Position numbers and translations under genes: made by a program. This document shows positions 1 through 8,610 of a stretch of DNA of 32,681 nucleotides, in pieces. Numbering within the stretch: position 1 is the first letter of the stretch; each line of letters opens with the position of its first letter. The notes beneath the pieces are model-generated. The model searched no databases and was not told where the DNA came from. It saw only the letters and a list, made by a program, of their open reading frames with translations. Source of the DNA: Candidatus Parcubacteria bacterium (GTDB taxonomy: Bacteria; Patescibacteriota; Patescibacteriia; Patescibacteriales; UBA12075); assembly GCA_023142915.1 (NCBI GenBank), contig JAGLIO010000002.1, positions 1 through 32,681 of the forward strand, given 5' to 3'.

Positions 1-110
1 GTGCTGTCTCCCAGCCTGTCCGCCATCCAGCCATGCATATATTCATGAATAACAGCGGAAAAAATCAAAACCACTACTTGAAATATTATAATATTAATTG
101 AAATATCCAT
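1..110 (-). CDS. Site-2 protease family (M50) metalloprotease, N-terminal fragment
   Basis: The ATG at 108-110 on the minus strand opens a frame that runs off the left edge of the window; 36 complete codons are visible. The peptide is a hydrophobic helix followed by the zinc-protease signature HEYMH (H22, E23, H26) and GWMADRLGDS. This HExxH placed in the first transmembrane helix, followed by xGWxAdxLGD, is typical of the short bacterial site-2 proteases (peptidase family M50), intramembrane enzymes that cut membrane-anchored substrates. The second zinc-ligand motif lies outside the window. The gene diverges from rpmB across 90 bases. The family is fairly certain from the motif; the substrate cannot be inferred. 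Confidence 0.8.
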   Translation of the reverse strand, partial: MDISINIIIFQVVVLIFSAVIHEYMHGWMADRLGDS

Positions 111-200
111 AATTTAATAATAATAACATGCCTTGCTTTTTTTAGCAAAATATGATATTGTAAAATTTATAACCAATAATAATTCTAGAAAAATAAAGTT

Positions 201-374
201 ATGGCAAAAAAATGCGATCTATGCGGACGCGGATCAACTAAAGGCGCGTCTCGCTCTCATTCAAATATTAAAACTCTAAGGCGGCAAAATATTAATTTGC
301 AATCAAAAAAAATTGACGGAAAAAAAGTAAATATCTGTACGAAATGTATTAAAACCGCTGTTAAAACGAAATAA
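201..374 (+). CDS. rpmB: 50S ribosomal protein L28
   Basis: A 57-residue basic protein beginning MAKKCDLCGRGS, followed by SRSHSNIKTLRRQNINLQ. This is the usual bacterial L28 pattern (C-x-x-C-G-...-S-H-S-N-x-T-x-R). Two Cys pairs, C5/C8 and C46/C49, make it the zinc-binding form of L28. It is a structural protein of the large ribosomal subunit. The length is normal for the short L28 forms. No clear Shine-Dalgarno sequence precedes the ATG. The gene stands alone between a divergent site-2 protease and a strong rho-independent terminator, so it is probably monocistronic. Confidence 0.93.
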   Translation: MAKKCDLCGRGSTKGASRSHSNIKTLRRQNINLQSKKIDGKKVNICTKCIKTAVKTK

Positions 375-392
375 AACAATTTTAATACTCAT

Positions 393-416
393 AAAAGCGC
401 CGGATTGGCGCTTTTT
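393..416 (+). terminator. Rho-independent terminator after rpmB, possibly bidirectional
   Basis: Perfect 9-bp arms AAAAGCGCC and GGCGCTTTT flank a 5-base loop and end in a T run, 18 bases after the rpmB stop. Because the left arm starts with AAAA, the minus-strand transcript of the hairpin also ends in U's, so it could equally stop transcription arriving from the kinase/regulator operon. The sequence from 417 to 569 is A+T-rich and shows no gene or clear signal. Confidence 0.9.
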
Positions 417-569
417 GATTTTGCGTAAAAATATTAAAATTTCACATAAAATACAATAAAATAAAAATCACAAATAAAACGCTTAATTCTATTGAAAAAA
501 TCTTTATAAAAGTAATACCCATTTTATCCGGATTAACTAACATAAAAAAAATATTAAAATTAATATATT

Positions 570-950
570 CTATAAATTTAATTTGACTTTAACCAGATTA
601 ACTATATCATCAAGTTTCCAATCTGTTTTTACTAAAAAATCATAAACTCTGAATTTTGCTGCCTCAGACACGCTGTCAGCATCACTTAAATTTGTAAGCA
701 TAATAATCGGCACTTCCCCTCCCCATTGCCTGACCCCGCGAATTTTTTTCATAACCTCAATTCCTTCAATTTTCGGCATAATAATATCAAGCATAACTAA
801 ATCAGGTTTTTTGTCAAGTGCTTTAGCCAAAGCTTCTTCTCCGTCTTTAGCCTCTAAAACATCAAAGCCTTTGCTTGTAAATTTTTTGGACAAAGCGCTA
901 AGCATGGCGGCTTCATCTTCCGCGATTAAAATTGTTTTTTTATTTGTCAT
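570..950 (-). CDS. Receiver-only response regulator
   Basis: 126 residues, almost exactly one REC domain. The acidic pair E11-D12 (IAEDEAAM), the phospho-acceptor D55 in LVMLDIIMP, T86 (IIMLTNLSD) and the conserved K108 in FLVKTD are all present, so it should accept phosphate from a histidine kinase. There is no DNA-binding or enzymatic output domain, so any output would have to be by protein contact, like CheY or Spo0F, or through another protein encoded elsewhere. It lies 3 bases after the histidine kinase gene at 954-2075, clearly in the same operon and presumably its partner. Confidence 0.9.
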   Translation of the reverse strand: MTNKKTILIAEDEAAMLSALSKKFTSKGFDVLEAKDGEEALAKALDKKPDLVMLDIIMPKIEGIEVMKKIRGVRQWGGEVPIIMLTNLSDADSVSEAAKFRVYDFLVKTDWKLDDIVNLVKVKLNL

Positions 951-953
951 ATT

Positions 954-2075
954 TTAGCTAGATAATTTTTTAGTTCCTGCTTTTCTTTTCATGCCTTTAA
1001 GCGGAATAGTTATAAAAAATGTTGCGCCATTATCTATCTTTTTAAGCGGCTTCTTGCCTTTCTGCTCTAAAAATTCCAAACTTGGCGACTGAAACCAAAT
1101 TTTTCCTCCAGACTTCTCAATAATGGCCTTCACAATATACAAACCCAAGCCTGTTCCGACTGATTCAATTTTTTTAACATTATCCGCCCTAAATAATTTA
1201 GTAAAAATTTGCGGTTGATTTTCCCTTGGTATTCCGCAGCCATTATCTGAAATTTTTATATAAATATTGGTTTTGGTTTTTTTTATTTCAATCCTGATTA
1301 TGCCTTTTTTCGGCGCGTATTTTACAGCGTTAGAAATTAAATTTTCAAAAACCGTTTTTGTCAAGCGCGGATCTAAATTTATCATTGGCAATTCATCATA
1401 AAGCCTTTCCAATTTAATTTGTTTTTCATCAATCTTTTGTAAAAATTTTTGTATTGATATGTCAACCTTTTTAATAATATCAGTAGGCTCCGGTTCAATG
1501 GAAAATGTGCCGACATCAATGCGTGATACATCTAATAAGGCATTTACCAATTCAATCAATCTTTCATTACTTACATAAACTTCTTTTAAATATTTTTTCT
1601 GTTCCGCGCTAATGTCGCCGGCGTCGCCTGAGATTAAAAAATCCACATACCATTTAATTATTGACAAAGGCGTTCTTAATTGATGCGAAGCAAGCGCGAC
1701 AAAATCGGTTTTCGCGCGGCTAAGCTCTTTATGCTTGCTTACGTCTTGAGCTACGCCTGTTTGCAAACGAGACACTAATTCATTTAAAGCGTTTTTTAAC
1801 TGTCCGATTTCATCTTTTTCCGTAATTGTAAATTTTTTGCTTAAATTACCGGATGCCATCTCTTCTATGCGATAAACAAGTTTAATTATTTTCTTGGAAA
1901 AACGCCAGCTTATCAGATACGCGGTTATAAAAGAAAATAAATAAACAACCGCTCCCAAAACCAAAACTTGCTGCAAAGAATTTTCAATCACAAAAATAGC
2001 GATTAAAACAAAAATCGTTGCAAAGCCCGCTAAAATCAATAATATTTTATCTGAAAGATTTATTTTTATTTTCAT
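954..2075 (-). CDS. Membrane sensor histidine kinase (HAMP-HisKA-HATPase)
   Basis: 373 residues. Two hydrophobic helices near residues 11-30 and 36-56 are separated by only a few residues, so there is almost no extracellular sensor. A HAMP linker follows (about 57-110), then the HisKA dimerisation helix with the phospho-histidine H131 in ALASHQLRTPLS. The HATPase_c domain has the N box (FENLISNAVKYAP, about 243-255), the G1 box SDNGCGIP (about 276-283) and the G2 box VGTGLGLYIVK (about 306-316). All catalytic boxes are intact. The short loop suggests sensing of membrane state or of a partner rather than a soluble ligand (inference). It is followed by its receiver gene and diverges from the RND efflux genes. 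Confidence 0.93.
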   Translation of the reverse strand: MKIKINLSDKILLILAGFATIFVLIAIFVIENSLQQVLVLGAVVYLFSFITAYLISWRFSKKIIKLVYRIEEMASGNLSKKFTITEKDEIGQLKNALNELVSRLQTGVAQDVSKHKELSRAKTDFVALASHQLRTPLSIIKWYVDFLISGDAGDISAEQKKYLKEVYVSNERLIELVNALLDVSRIDVGTFSIEPEPTDIIKKVDISIQKFLQKIDEKQIKLERLYDELPMINLDPRLTKTVFENLISNAVKYAPKKGIIRIEIKKTKTNIYIKISDNGCGIPRENQPQIFTKLFRADNVKKIESVGTGLGLYIVKAIIEKSGGKIWFQSPSLEFLEQKGKKPLKKIDNGATFFITIPLKGMKRKAGTKKLSS

Positions 2076-2092
2076 CTGAAAGATTTATTTTT
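2049..2092. repeat. Short direct repeat across the kinase start codon
   Basis: A 19-base sequence is present twice, at 2049-2067 and 2074-2092, 25 bases apart. The copies span the start of the histidine kinase: one lies in the first codons and the other overlaps the ATG and its leader. It looks like a local tandem duplication that recreated the initiation region. Confidence 0.7.
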
Positions 2093-2102
2093 TATATTTA
2101 TA

Positions 2103-2131
2103 ATTATACATTAAGTTTAATATTGAGTAAA
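2103..2131 (-). promoter_or_regulatory. Candidate sigma-70-type promoter of the kinase/regulator operon
   Basis: On the minus strand TTTACT (2126-2131) and a perfect TATAAT (2103-2108) are separated by 17 bases. This predicts a leader of about 20 bases before the kinase ATG at 2075. Confidence 0.6.
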
Positions 2132-2153
2132 CTAATAAATACTAAAAACACCA

Positions 2154-2183
2154 TTTACAAAAACAAAAAAATATGTTTATATT
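2154..2183 (+). promoter_or_regulatory. Candidate promoter of the RND efflux operon
   Basis: TTTACA (2154-2159) and TATATT (2178-2183), with 18 bases between them, precede the adaptor ATG at 2218. It lies within the same 142-base divergent region as the kinase promoter, with start sites pointing away from each other. The A+T-rich context makes chance matches likely. Confidence 0.4.
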
Positions 2184-2217
2184 AAAAAATAATTAAAATT
2201 TAAATGTAACATAAAAT

Positions 2218-3987
2218 ATGATAGGCATTAAAGAGTTTCTAAAAAAACCAAAAATAAAGGCAATAATCGGTATTATCCTAATTTTAGGCGCGATTGCTTC
2301 TGGAATAAACGCTTTTAACAGCAAGGATAATCAAGAAAATTTAGTTGAAAATAATACAAAAAAACATGTTAACACTATTGTTTTAAACGACGAAAAAAAT
2401 AATAAAACCGAAATTAAAGCCATCGGACTGACTAAAGCCAATGCTAAAATTGATGTTGTTTCAATGGGCAAAGGCACTGCCAGAGGCGTATATTTTGAAA
2501 TTGGCGACAAAATCAAAGCCAATAAATCATTAGTTTCTCTTTCTGATAATTTAACTATAGCAAACTTGATTAGCGCGCAAACCAATTACGCCAACATGCA
2601 AAATAATCTAAATACAAGCAAACAAATTAGCGCGGATAATATTCGCCAAGCCGAAATCGCGGTAAAATCAGCCGAGCAGCAAATTAAAAGCGGAAAAATC
2701 GCGCTTAAGACCACTGAAGATAATTTGCGAGACTATCAAGCTCTAAATCAAAAAAATATCAAAGACACAAAAGATAACGCTGTTATTTCTTTTGACGGTT
2801 ATTTAAATATTATTTTTAATGCTTTGGATAACATTAATGATATTTTGCCAATTAACAATGAAACGCAAATACCGCACATTGAATATCTTTTGGGCGCGCA
2901 AGATATGTCCTCTGTCGGATATGCTAAAACGCTTTATATAACAATGAAAAACGCCTACGAAAATTTAGAAACGATACCACGCTCTTCAGATTCCATATTA
3001 AACGACATGGCGCAAGTAATTAATAATTTAAAACAATTAAAAGAATTAACAAACGCGACCATAACTGTATTGGATAATACAATTAGCAGCAGTAATTTTT
3101 CAGACATAGAACTGAACGCGCAAAAAAGCAGATTTTCAGGACTGCGCGCCGAAGTCGTAAATTCTCAGTCAATGGCGGAAAGAGAATTGCAAATATTGCA
3201 AAATCTTGACCTGCTTGACACACAGCAAATTACCGCGTTGGAAAACGCGCGCATGTCTGCCACAAGCAATTTGGCAAATTATGAAATTAATTATCTCAGC
3301 GCAAAGTCCGCCTTGGAAAGCGCCGGGCAGACAGGCGAACAACGAATTATTTCCGCTAAAACAGCGCTGGATAACGCCAGAAGCCAACTTAATCTGACGC
3401 AAATTCAAGCGTCTGATTTGCAAATTAAAACTCCAATCAGCGGACAAATTACAAATAAATATATTGAAGTCGGAACCGAAGTTAATATTGGCATGAAAAT
3501 CGCTGAAATATCGCAAACCGATATATTAACCATTGAAGCTGATTTATTGGAAGAGGATATAAAAATTATAGACAGAGAACAAAAAGTAATCATTAATAAC
3601 AATCTTAAAGGAATAATTAATCGCATTTATCCGACAGCTGACGCAAACAGCAAGAAAGTAAAAGTTGAAATTATATTTGATAATTCAAAAAATGACTTAA
3701 TCGCCGGTTCTTTTGTTGATGTATTAATTTCCAAAATCAAAGAGGACAACCTTGAAAACACAAAAATTTTCATTCCTTTGCGAGCTTTAACCATAACGCA
3801 AAATGAAAGTTTTGTTTTTGTTGTTAATAGCGCAGGTGAAGAACAAATTGTTAAAAAAATTATTGTAAAAACAGGAATTTTAGACGGAACTGAGGTTGAA
3901 ATAATTGATGGCTTGCAATTTAGTGATGAGGTTGTGGTTGATGGCAATAAGAATATTGGTGATGGAGAAAAAATTATAATTAAATAA
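2218..3987 (+). CDS. RND efflux adaptor (HlyD/MFP family membrane-fusion protein)
   Basis: 589 residues. One transmembrane anchor (about 14-32) precedes a first half lipoyl-like segment (GTARGVYFEIGDKIKANK, about 84-106). A very long Gln/Asn/Ala-rich helical hairpin of about 280 residues follows, then the second lipoyl half TPISGQITNKYIEVGTEV (from about 403), a beta-barrel and a C-terminal membrane-proximal domain ending GLQFSDEVVVDGNKNIGDG. This order is that of periplasmic adaptor proteins linking an RND pump to an outer channel. At 589 residues it is clearly longer than most adaptors of this family, the excess being in the hairpin. The permease begins 4 bases after its stop, so the two are co-translated. 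Confidence 0.88.
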   Translation: MIGIKEFLKKPKIKAIIGIILILGAIASGINAFNSKDNQENLVENNTKKHVNTIVLNDEKNNKTEIKAIGLTKANAKIDVVSMGKGTARGVYFEIGDKIKANKSLVSLSDNLTIANLISAQTNYANMQNNLNTSKQISADNIRQAEIAVKSAEQQIKSGKIALKTTEDNLRDYQALNQKNIKDTKDNAVISFDGYLNIIFNALDNINDILPINNETQIPHIEYLLGAQDMSSVGYAKTLYITMKNAYENLETIPRSSDSILNDMAQVINNLKQLKELTNATITVLDNTISSSNFSDIELNAQKSRFSGLRAEVVNSQSMAERELQILQNLDLLDTQQITALENARMSATSNLANYEINYLSAKSALESAGQTGEQRIISAKTALDNARSQLNLTQIQASDLQIKTPISGQITNKYIEVGTEVNIGMKIAEISQTDILTIEADLLEEDIKIIDREQKVIINNNLKGIINRIYPTADANSKKVKVEIIFDNSKNDLIAGSFVDVLISKIKEDNLENTKIFIPLRALTITQNESFVFVVNSAGEEQIVKKIIVKTGILDGTEVEIIDGLQFSDEVVVDGNKNIGDGEKIIIK

Positions 3988-3991
3988 AAAT

Positions 3992-6900
3992 ATGCAAAAC
4001 AATACTTCATATTCCGAGAAAATAGACGTGAAACTTAAAAAGGCTTTTGAGCAAGAAAAAAAATCTTTTGTCGGGTTTTTTGTTAAAAACTATCGCTTTA
4101 CTTATTTGATTTTATTTACAATAATCATAATCGGGCTTTTTTCGGTTTTAACTCTTCCCAAGGAAGCTGAGCCTGAAATACGCGTTCCTTTTGCTGTTGT
4201 TACAACTATCTACCCCGGAGCGAATCCGACTGATATTGAAGATTTGATAACTGAAAAACTTGAAAATAAAATTAAAAATTTGGAAGATATTAAATTATTT
4301 AATTCAAGCTCAGGGCAAGGCATATCCAGTATTTTTGTTGAATACGAGGCAGAGGCTGAATTAAAGGAAAGCTTTCGCAAATTGCGGGAAGCTGTTGATG
4401 ACGCTAAAACAGAATTGCCTGACACGAGCGAATCGCCTGTTGTTACAGAAGTGAATTTTAATGACATGCCGATAGTCACCTATTCTTTGGCTGGTGATTA
4501 CGCAAACGAAGAATTAAAAAAATTCGCTGACGATTTAAAAGATATTTTTGAGAATATCAATGATGTTTCCCGCGTGGAAATTTTAGGCGAATTGGAAAGG
4601 GGATTTCAAATTATCGCCAATCAAAAAAAATTAGTCAACTTTAATATTTCTTTGGGACAAATTGTCGGGGCAATTCAAGCTAACAACTTTAGCTTGCCTG
4701 CCGGAAATATTGAAATTGATAATTTTGAGTATGGCGTAAGAATTGATGGACGAATAAACTCCGCTTTTGAATTAAACGATATTGTTGTCGCAACTTTTAA
4801 CAACACGCCGATTTATTTAAAAGATGTAGCGGAAATTAAAGACACTTACAAAAAAAGAACAACAGAATCGTATATTGGTTTTTTTAATCAAGAATCAAAA
4901 AATACAGTGTCTTTACAAATATATAAAAAAACAGGCGGTAATATTTTAAATATAGTAGCTGATTCTCAGGCCAAAATTGATGAATTAAAAAACAGCCAAA
5001 CATTGCCGGAAAGTTTGATTATTCAAAAAACCAATGACAACTCTGTTTTTATAAAAGAAGATTTGGAAACTCTTGGCGCAAGCGGATTGCAAACAATAAT
5101 TTTGATTGCTTTAATACTTATGCTTATTTTAAGTTTAGAGGGCGCTTTAATTACTGCTATGGCGCTTCCTTTTGCTTTTTTTCTTTCATTTATTTTTTTA
5201 AAAATGCAGGGAATGACGCTAAACAGCATGGTGCTTTTTTCGCTTGTTTTGTCGCTAGGGCTAATGGTTGATAACGCGATTATAATTATTGAGGGGATAA
5301 ACGAATATATTAACAAACATAAAAAATCTGTTTTTGAGGCTGCTCTGCTTTCTGTTTGGAATTTTAAATGGGCGATTACCGCAGGAACAATGACAACTGT
5401 TTCCGCTTTTCTGCCTATGCTTTTGGTTTCCGGAATTATGGGCGAATATATGTCAATTATGCCAAAAACAATTTCCGTTACGCTTTGCTCAAGTCTTTTT
5501 GTGGCAATCGTAATTATCCCAACGCTTGCGGTCAGATTTATTAAAGTATCTGGTAACAATGGACATGGACAACGCAATAAAAAAAGGCATATTTATTTGG
5601 GGAAAAAAATGTCAAAACTTCATGCTTATTATATTAAACTTTTGAAAAATATTTTGCCAAATAAAAAGAAAAGGCGAAGTATATTGGCGGTATCATGGGT
5701 ATTGTTAATTTTGGCAATCGCGGCTCCTGTTTCAGGATTAATGAAAATTGAAATGTTCCCTAATATTGATCTTGATTATTTTATTGTCAATATCAAACTT
5801 CCAAATGGCTCAAGCCTAGACGCAACACGACCGATAGCCAAACAAGCTGAAAAAATTATCGCTCAAACCACGGAAGTTGATAATTATGTTACGACGCTTG
5901 GCGTGTCTGCTTCGCTTGGCTTTCATGGCGGTATGAATAGCAGTCCGCATCTTGCTAATATCACTATTAATTTAAAAGATAAAAAAGATAGAGAAAAAAA
6001 AAGTTATGAAATTGCCGAGGAATTGCGCTCTAAAATTTTAATTCATGGAGCTGATGTTACGATTGAAGAATTATCAGCAGGACCGCCAACAGGCTCGCCT
6101 ATTGAAGTGAGAATTTTCGGTGATAATATGGAGGGGCTTTCAATTCTTGCTTCTGATGTTAAAAAATATTTTAAAAATATTAATGGAGCAATAAACATAA
6201 AAGACAATCTTGCTGATTCTGCCGGAGAATTTACTTTTAAAATAAATAAGCAAAAAGCGGATTTTTACGGATTAAGCGCTCCGATAATCGCGAATAATTT
6301 GCGTTCTGCTCTTTACGGCGCTAAAGGGTCTGAAGTTAATATTGAAAGCGAAGATGTTGATATTACCGTTAAATACGAAGATAATATTTTTAGCTCTGTT
6401 GATGATATTAATAACCTGCTTATTCTTACGCCAAAGGGAGAACAAATCGCTTTAAGCCAAGTCGCTGATGTTAGTCTTGAGCCGGCGCTTTTGACAATAG
6501 ACCATCGCGATGGCGAGAAAATAGCAATTGTTAGCGCGGACTTAAAAGCAGATGCTGATTTGAAAAATATTTTAAGCGATTTTGCGGAGTTTCAAAAAAC
6601 TTTAAATTTGCCTAAAAATTTCAGTATCGCGGTTGGCGGAGAAGTTGAGGACATTCAAAAATCTTTTACAGAATTGTTTATGTCTATGATTCTTGCGGTT
6701 TTGTTAATCTCTGTTATTCTTGTTTTGCAATTCAATTCTTTTAAACAGCCTTTTTTAATAATTTTCTCAGTGCCATTGGCATTCATCGGCGTGATTATCG
6801 GGTTAAATGCCCTTGGCCAGCCTTTTTCTTTTACTGTATTTATAGGCTTGGTTTCTTTGTCAGGAATCGTTGTTAACGATTCAATTGTTTTGATTGACAG

Positions 6901-7153
6901 AATAAACAAAAACATCAAAGACGGAATGGAATTTTTTGAAGCGATTATTGAGGGCGGAACTGCTAGAATGCAGCCGATTTTCTTAACATCAATCACAACA
7001 ATAGTCGGCGTTTTTCCTTTGCTTTACGCCAGCGAACTATGGCGCGGATTATCTTTAACTATAATTTTCGGATTGTTGTTTTCTACAATTTTGACGCTTG
7101 TGATTATTCCGATTTATTATGCTGGGATTTGTGGAAAAAAACGCCGTTCTTAA
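3992..7153 (+). CDS. RND superfamily efflux permease (AcrB-like)
   Basis: 1053 residues, close to AcrB length. TM1 is near residues 31-53. Two large extracytoplasmic regions follow TM1 and the mid-protein helix (SWVLLILAIAAPVSG). The TM4 signature LGLMVDNAIIIIEGI carries D427, the likely proton-relay aspartate; the neighbouring position is N where AcrB has a second Asp. The second half has the related SGIVVNDSIVLIDRI without the AcrB lysine, as in many non-AcrB RND exporters. The C terminus is a bundle of helices (FPLLYASELWRGLS and following). It should use the ion gradient to export a substrate that cannot be deduced here. It is paired with the adaptor at 2218-3987; no outer-membrane TolC-type gene is in the window. 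Confidence 0.92.
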   Translation: MQNNTSYSEKIDVKLKKAFEQEKKSFVGFFVKNYRFTYLILFTIIIIGLFSVLTLPKEAEPEIRVPFAVVTTIYPGANPTDIEDLITEKLENKIKNLEDIKLFNSSSGQGISSIFVEYEAEAELKESFRKLREAVDDAKTELPDTSESPVVTEVNFNDMPIVTYSLAGDYANEELKKFADDLKDIFENINDVSRVEILGELERGFQIIANQKKLVNFNISLGQIVGAIQANNFSLPAGNIEIDNFEYGVRIDGRINSAFELNDIVVATFNNTPIYLKDVAEIKDTYKKRTTESYIGFFNQESKNTVSLQIYKKTGGNILNIVADSQAKIDELKNSQTLPESLIIQKTNDNSVFIKEDLETLGASGLQTIILIALILMLILSLEGALITAMALPFAFFLSFIFLKMQGMTLNSMVLFSLVLSLGLMVDNAIIIIEGINEYINKHKKSVFEAALLSVWNFKWAITAGTMTTVSAFLPMLLVSGIMGEYMSIMPKTISVTLCSSLFVAIVIIPTLAVRFIKVSGNNGHGQRNKKRHIYLGKKMSKLHAYYIKLLKNILPNKKKRRSILAVSWVLLILAIAAPVSGLMKIEMFPNIDLDYFIVNIKLPNGSSLDATRPIAKQAEKIIAQTTEVDNYVTTLGVSASLGFHGGMNSSPHLANITINLKDKKDREKKSYEIAEELRSKILIHGADVTIEELSAGPPTGSPIEVRIFGDNMEGLSILASDVKKYFKNINGAINIKDNLADSAGEFTFKINKQKADFYGLSAPIIANNLRSALYGAKGSEVNIESEDVDITVKYEDNIFSSVDDINNLLILTPKGEQIALSQVADVSLEPALLTIDHRDGEKIAIVSADLKADADLKNILSDFAEFQKTLNLPKNFSIAVGGEVEDIQKSFTELFMSMILAVLLISVILVLQFNSFKQPFLIIFSVPLAFIGVIIGLNALGQPFSFTVFIGLVSLSGIVVNDSIVLIDRINKNIKDGMEFFEAIIEGGTARMQPIFLTSITTIVGVFPLLYASELWRGLSLTIIFGLLFSTILTLVIIPIYYAGICGKKRRS

Positions 7154-7159
7154 TAATTT

Positions 7160-8569
7160 TTACAAAAAATTCCTAACAATCCCCTCTAGCTTGCCTTGTT
7201 TGACTATTCGTAAATTTTTATAGCTAACCACCGTATCTGGAATAACTGCAGTTTTAAATCCGAGCTTTTCGGCTTCTTTTAAACGCTCTTTTAATTTTCC
7301 AACCTTCCTGATTTCACCGCCCAAACCGACCTCTCCGATTACAACTGTTTTTCTGTCAACAACTTGGTTTAAAAGCGAAGAGGAGATTGCCAGACAAACA
7401 GCCAAATCCAGACTTGGGTCGCTTACTTTTAATCCGCCGGCGATATTTATAATTACGTCTTGATTGGTTAAATTTATATTGGCACGCTTTGTTAATACAG
7501 ACGTTAAAACCTGCAAGCGATTCAAATCAAACCCGGACGACTTACGCTGCGGATATCCGAAAACCGTTTTTGTAACCAGCGCCTGCACCTCCACTAAAAA
7601 CGGCCGTGTGCCCTCCATAATAACACCGACCACCGATCCTGATATTGACTGAACTTTATCATCCAAAAAAACCGCGGAAGGATTGCTTACTTCTTTAAAA
7701 CCTTGTCCTGTCATTTCAAAAACTCCCAATTCGTCAACCGAGCCAAAACGATTTTTTGATGCTCTAAGCATGCGGTAATCATGTCCGGTTTGGCTTTCCA
7801 AATACAAAACCGCGTCAACAATATGCTCTAAAGATTTCGGTCCGGCAGCCGACCCATCTTTGGTTATGTGCCCTGTCAAAATCACGGCAATATTATTTTC
7901 CTTGGCTAATTCCAAAAATTTTATCGTGCAAGCCCTTATTTGATTAATACCACCCGCTTCCGATGGCACTTCTGATGAATACATAGTTTGGATTGAATCT
8001 ACTACAACCAAAACCGGTTTTCCCGCCATAGCTTTAGCGTCGGCGGGCTTGTCCTCCGAAGCCTTGGCATAGGAGGGCTTACCACCTAAAATAGCCGGAA
8101 TTATTTTTTCAACATCAGTTTCACTAATAAATTGCACGCCCTTAACATCACATTGTAATCTTTCCAACCTATCTTTTACCTGGATGGGTGATTCTTCTCC
8201 GCTGATATAAATTATATTTCCATACTTTTTTTTGTTAATCGCGTCTGTCATTTGCGCCAATAGCGTTGATTTTCCAATTCCCGGTTCGCCTGCTAGCAAA
8301 AGCAAAGATCCTGGAACAATTCCACCGCCAACTACCCTATCCAACTCACCTATCCCTGTAGTCATTCTCGTTAAATTCTGTGATTTTATTTTTTCCAAAT
8401 CTATTATCTTAGCCGAAACGGACATATTTTTTTGTTTTTCACGCCCATCCCCGACAAATTGCTCGCTCAAAGTCCCCCAAGAACCGCACTCCAAACAGCG
8501 CCCAATCCATTTTGAAGACTGCGCGCCGCACTTTGAACATTCGTAAATTGTTTTTTGTTGTTTTGGCAT
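7160..8569 (-). CDS. radA: DNA repair protein RadA (RadA/Sms branch-migration helicase)
   Basis: 469 residues with the complete RadA layout: an N-terminal zinc finger (C11, C14, C25, C28), a RecA-like ATPase with Walker A GEPGIGKS (94-101) and Walker B VLVVVDSIQ, the RadA-specific KNRFG motif (272-276), and a C-terminal Lon-like domain (IAGGLKVSDPSLDLAV). RadA drives branch migration during recombination and helps natural transformation in several bacteria. Residues 165-184, just before the Walker B strand, are an insertion of two 10-residue units (PSYAKASEDK and PADAKAMAGK) not normal for the family. The gene is last in the minus-strand block, 41 bases after the DsbA-like gene, and converges on the RND permease with only 6 bases between them. 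Confidence 0.96.
   Translation of the reverse strand: MPKQQKTIYECSKCGAQSSKWIGRCLECGSWGTLSEQFVGDGREKQKNMSVSAKIIDLEKIKSQNLTRMTTGIGELDRVVGGGIVPGSLLLLAGEPGIGKSTLLAQMTDAINKKKYGNIIYISGEESPIQVKDRLERLQCDVKGVQFISETDVEKIIPAILGGKPSYAKASEDKPADAKAMAGKPVLVVVDSIQTMYSSEVPSEAGGINQIRACTIKFLELAKENNIAVILTGHITKDGSAAGPKSLEHIVDAVLYLESQTGHDYRMLRASKNRFGSVDELGVFEMTGQGFKEVSNPSAVFLDDKVQSISGSVVGVIMEGTRPFLVEVQALVTKTVFGYPQRKSSGFDLNRLQVLTSVLTKRANINLTNQDVIINIAGGLKVSDPSLDLAVCLAISSSLLNQVVDRKTVVIGEVGLGGEIRKVGKLKERLKEAEKLGFKTAVIPDTVVSYKNLRIVKQGKLEGIVRNFL
8018..8077 (-). repeat. Two in-frame 30-nt repeat units inside radA
   Basis: Two 30-base units each encode P-x-x-A-K-A-x-x-[DG]-K. Each unit has short G/C-rich inverted arms: CCTCC/GGAGG (8053-8057, 8072-8076) and CCCGCC/GGCGGG (8022-8027, 8042-8047). 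The same type of unit occurs four times at 14481-14600. The number of bases is a multiple of three, so the radA frame is kept. Confidence 0.8.
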
Positions 8570-8610
8570 TTTTTAGTTAATCTCTTGAATCGATTTTATA
8601 AAAACGATTA

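Noticed and set aside
5023-5577. 184-codon open frame antisense to the RND permease
   Set aside because: It lies wholly inside a well-supported permease gene, has no recognisable domain, and reflects the codon bias of the sense strand. The same holds for the other overlapping open frames on the opposite strands of the adaptor, ATPase and giant genes.
8588-8609. Hairpin between the DsbA-like gene and radA as a terminator
   Set aside because: The arms are A/T-rich with a mismatch and no U tract follows in the direction of transcription, so it is not called.
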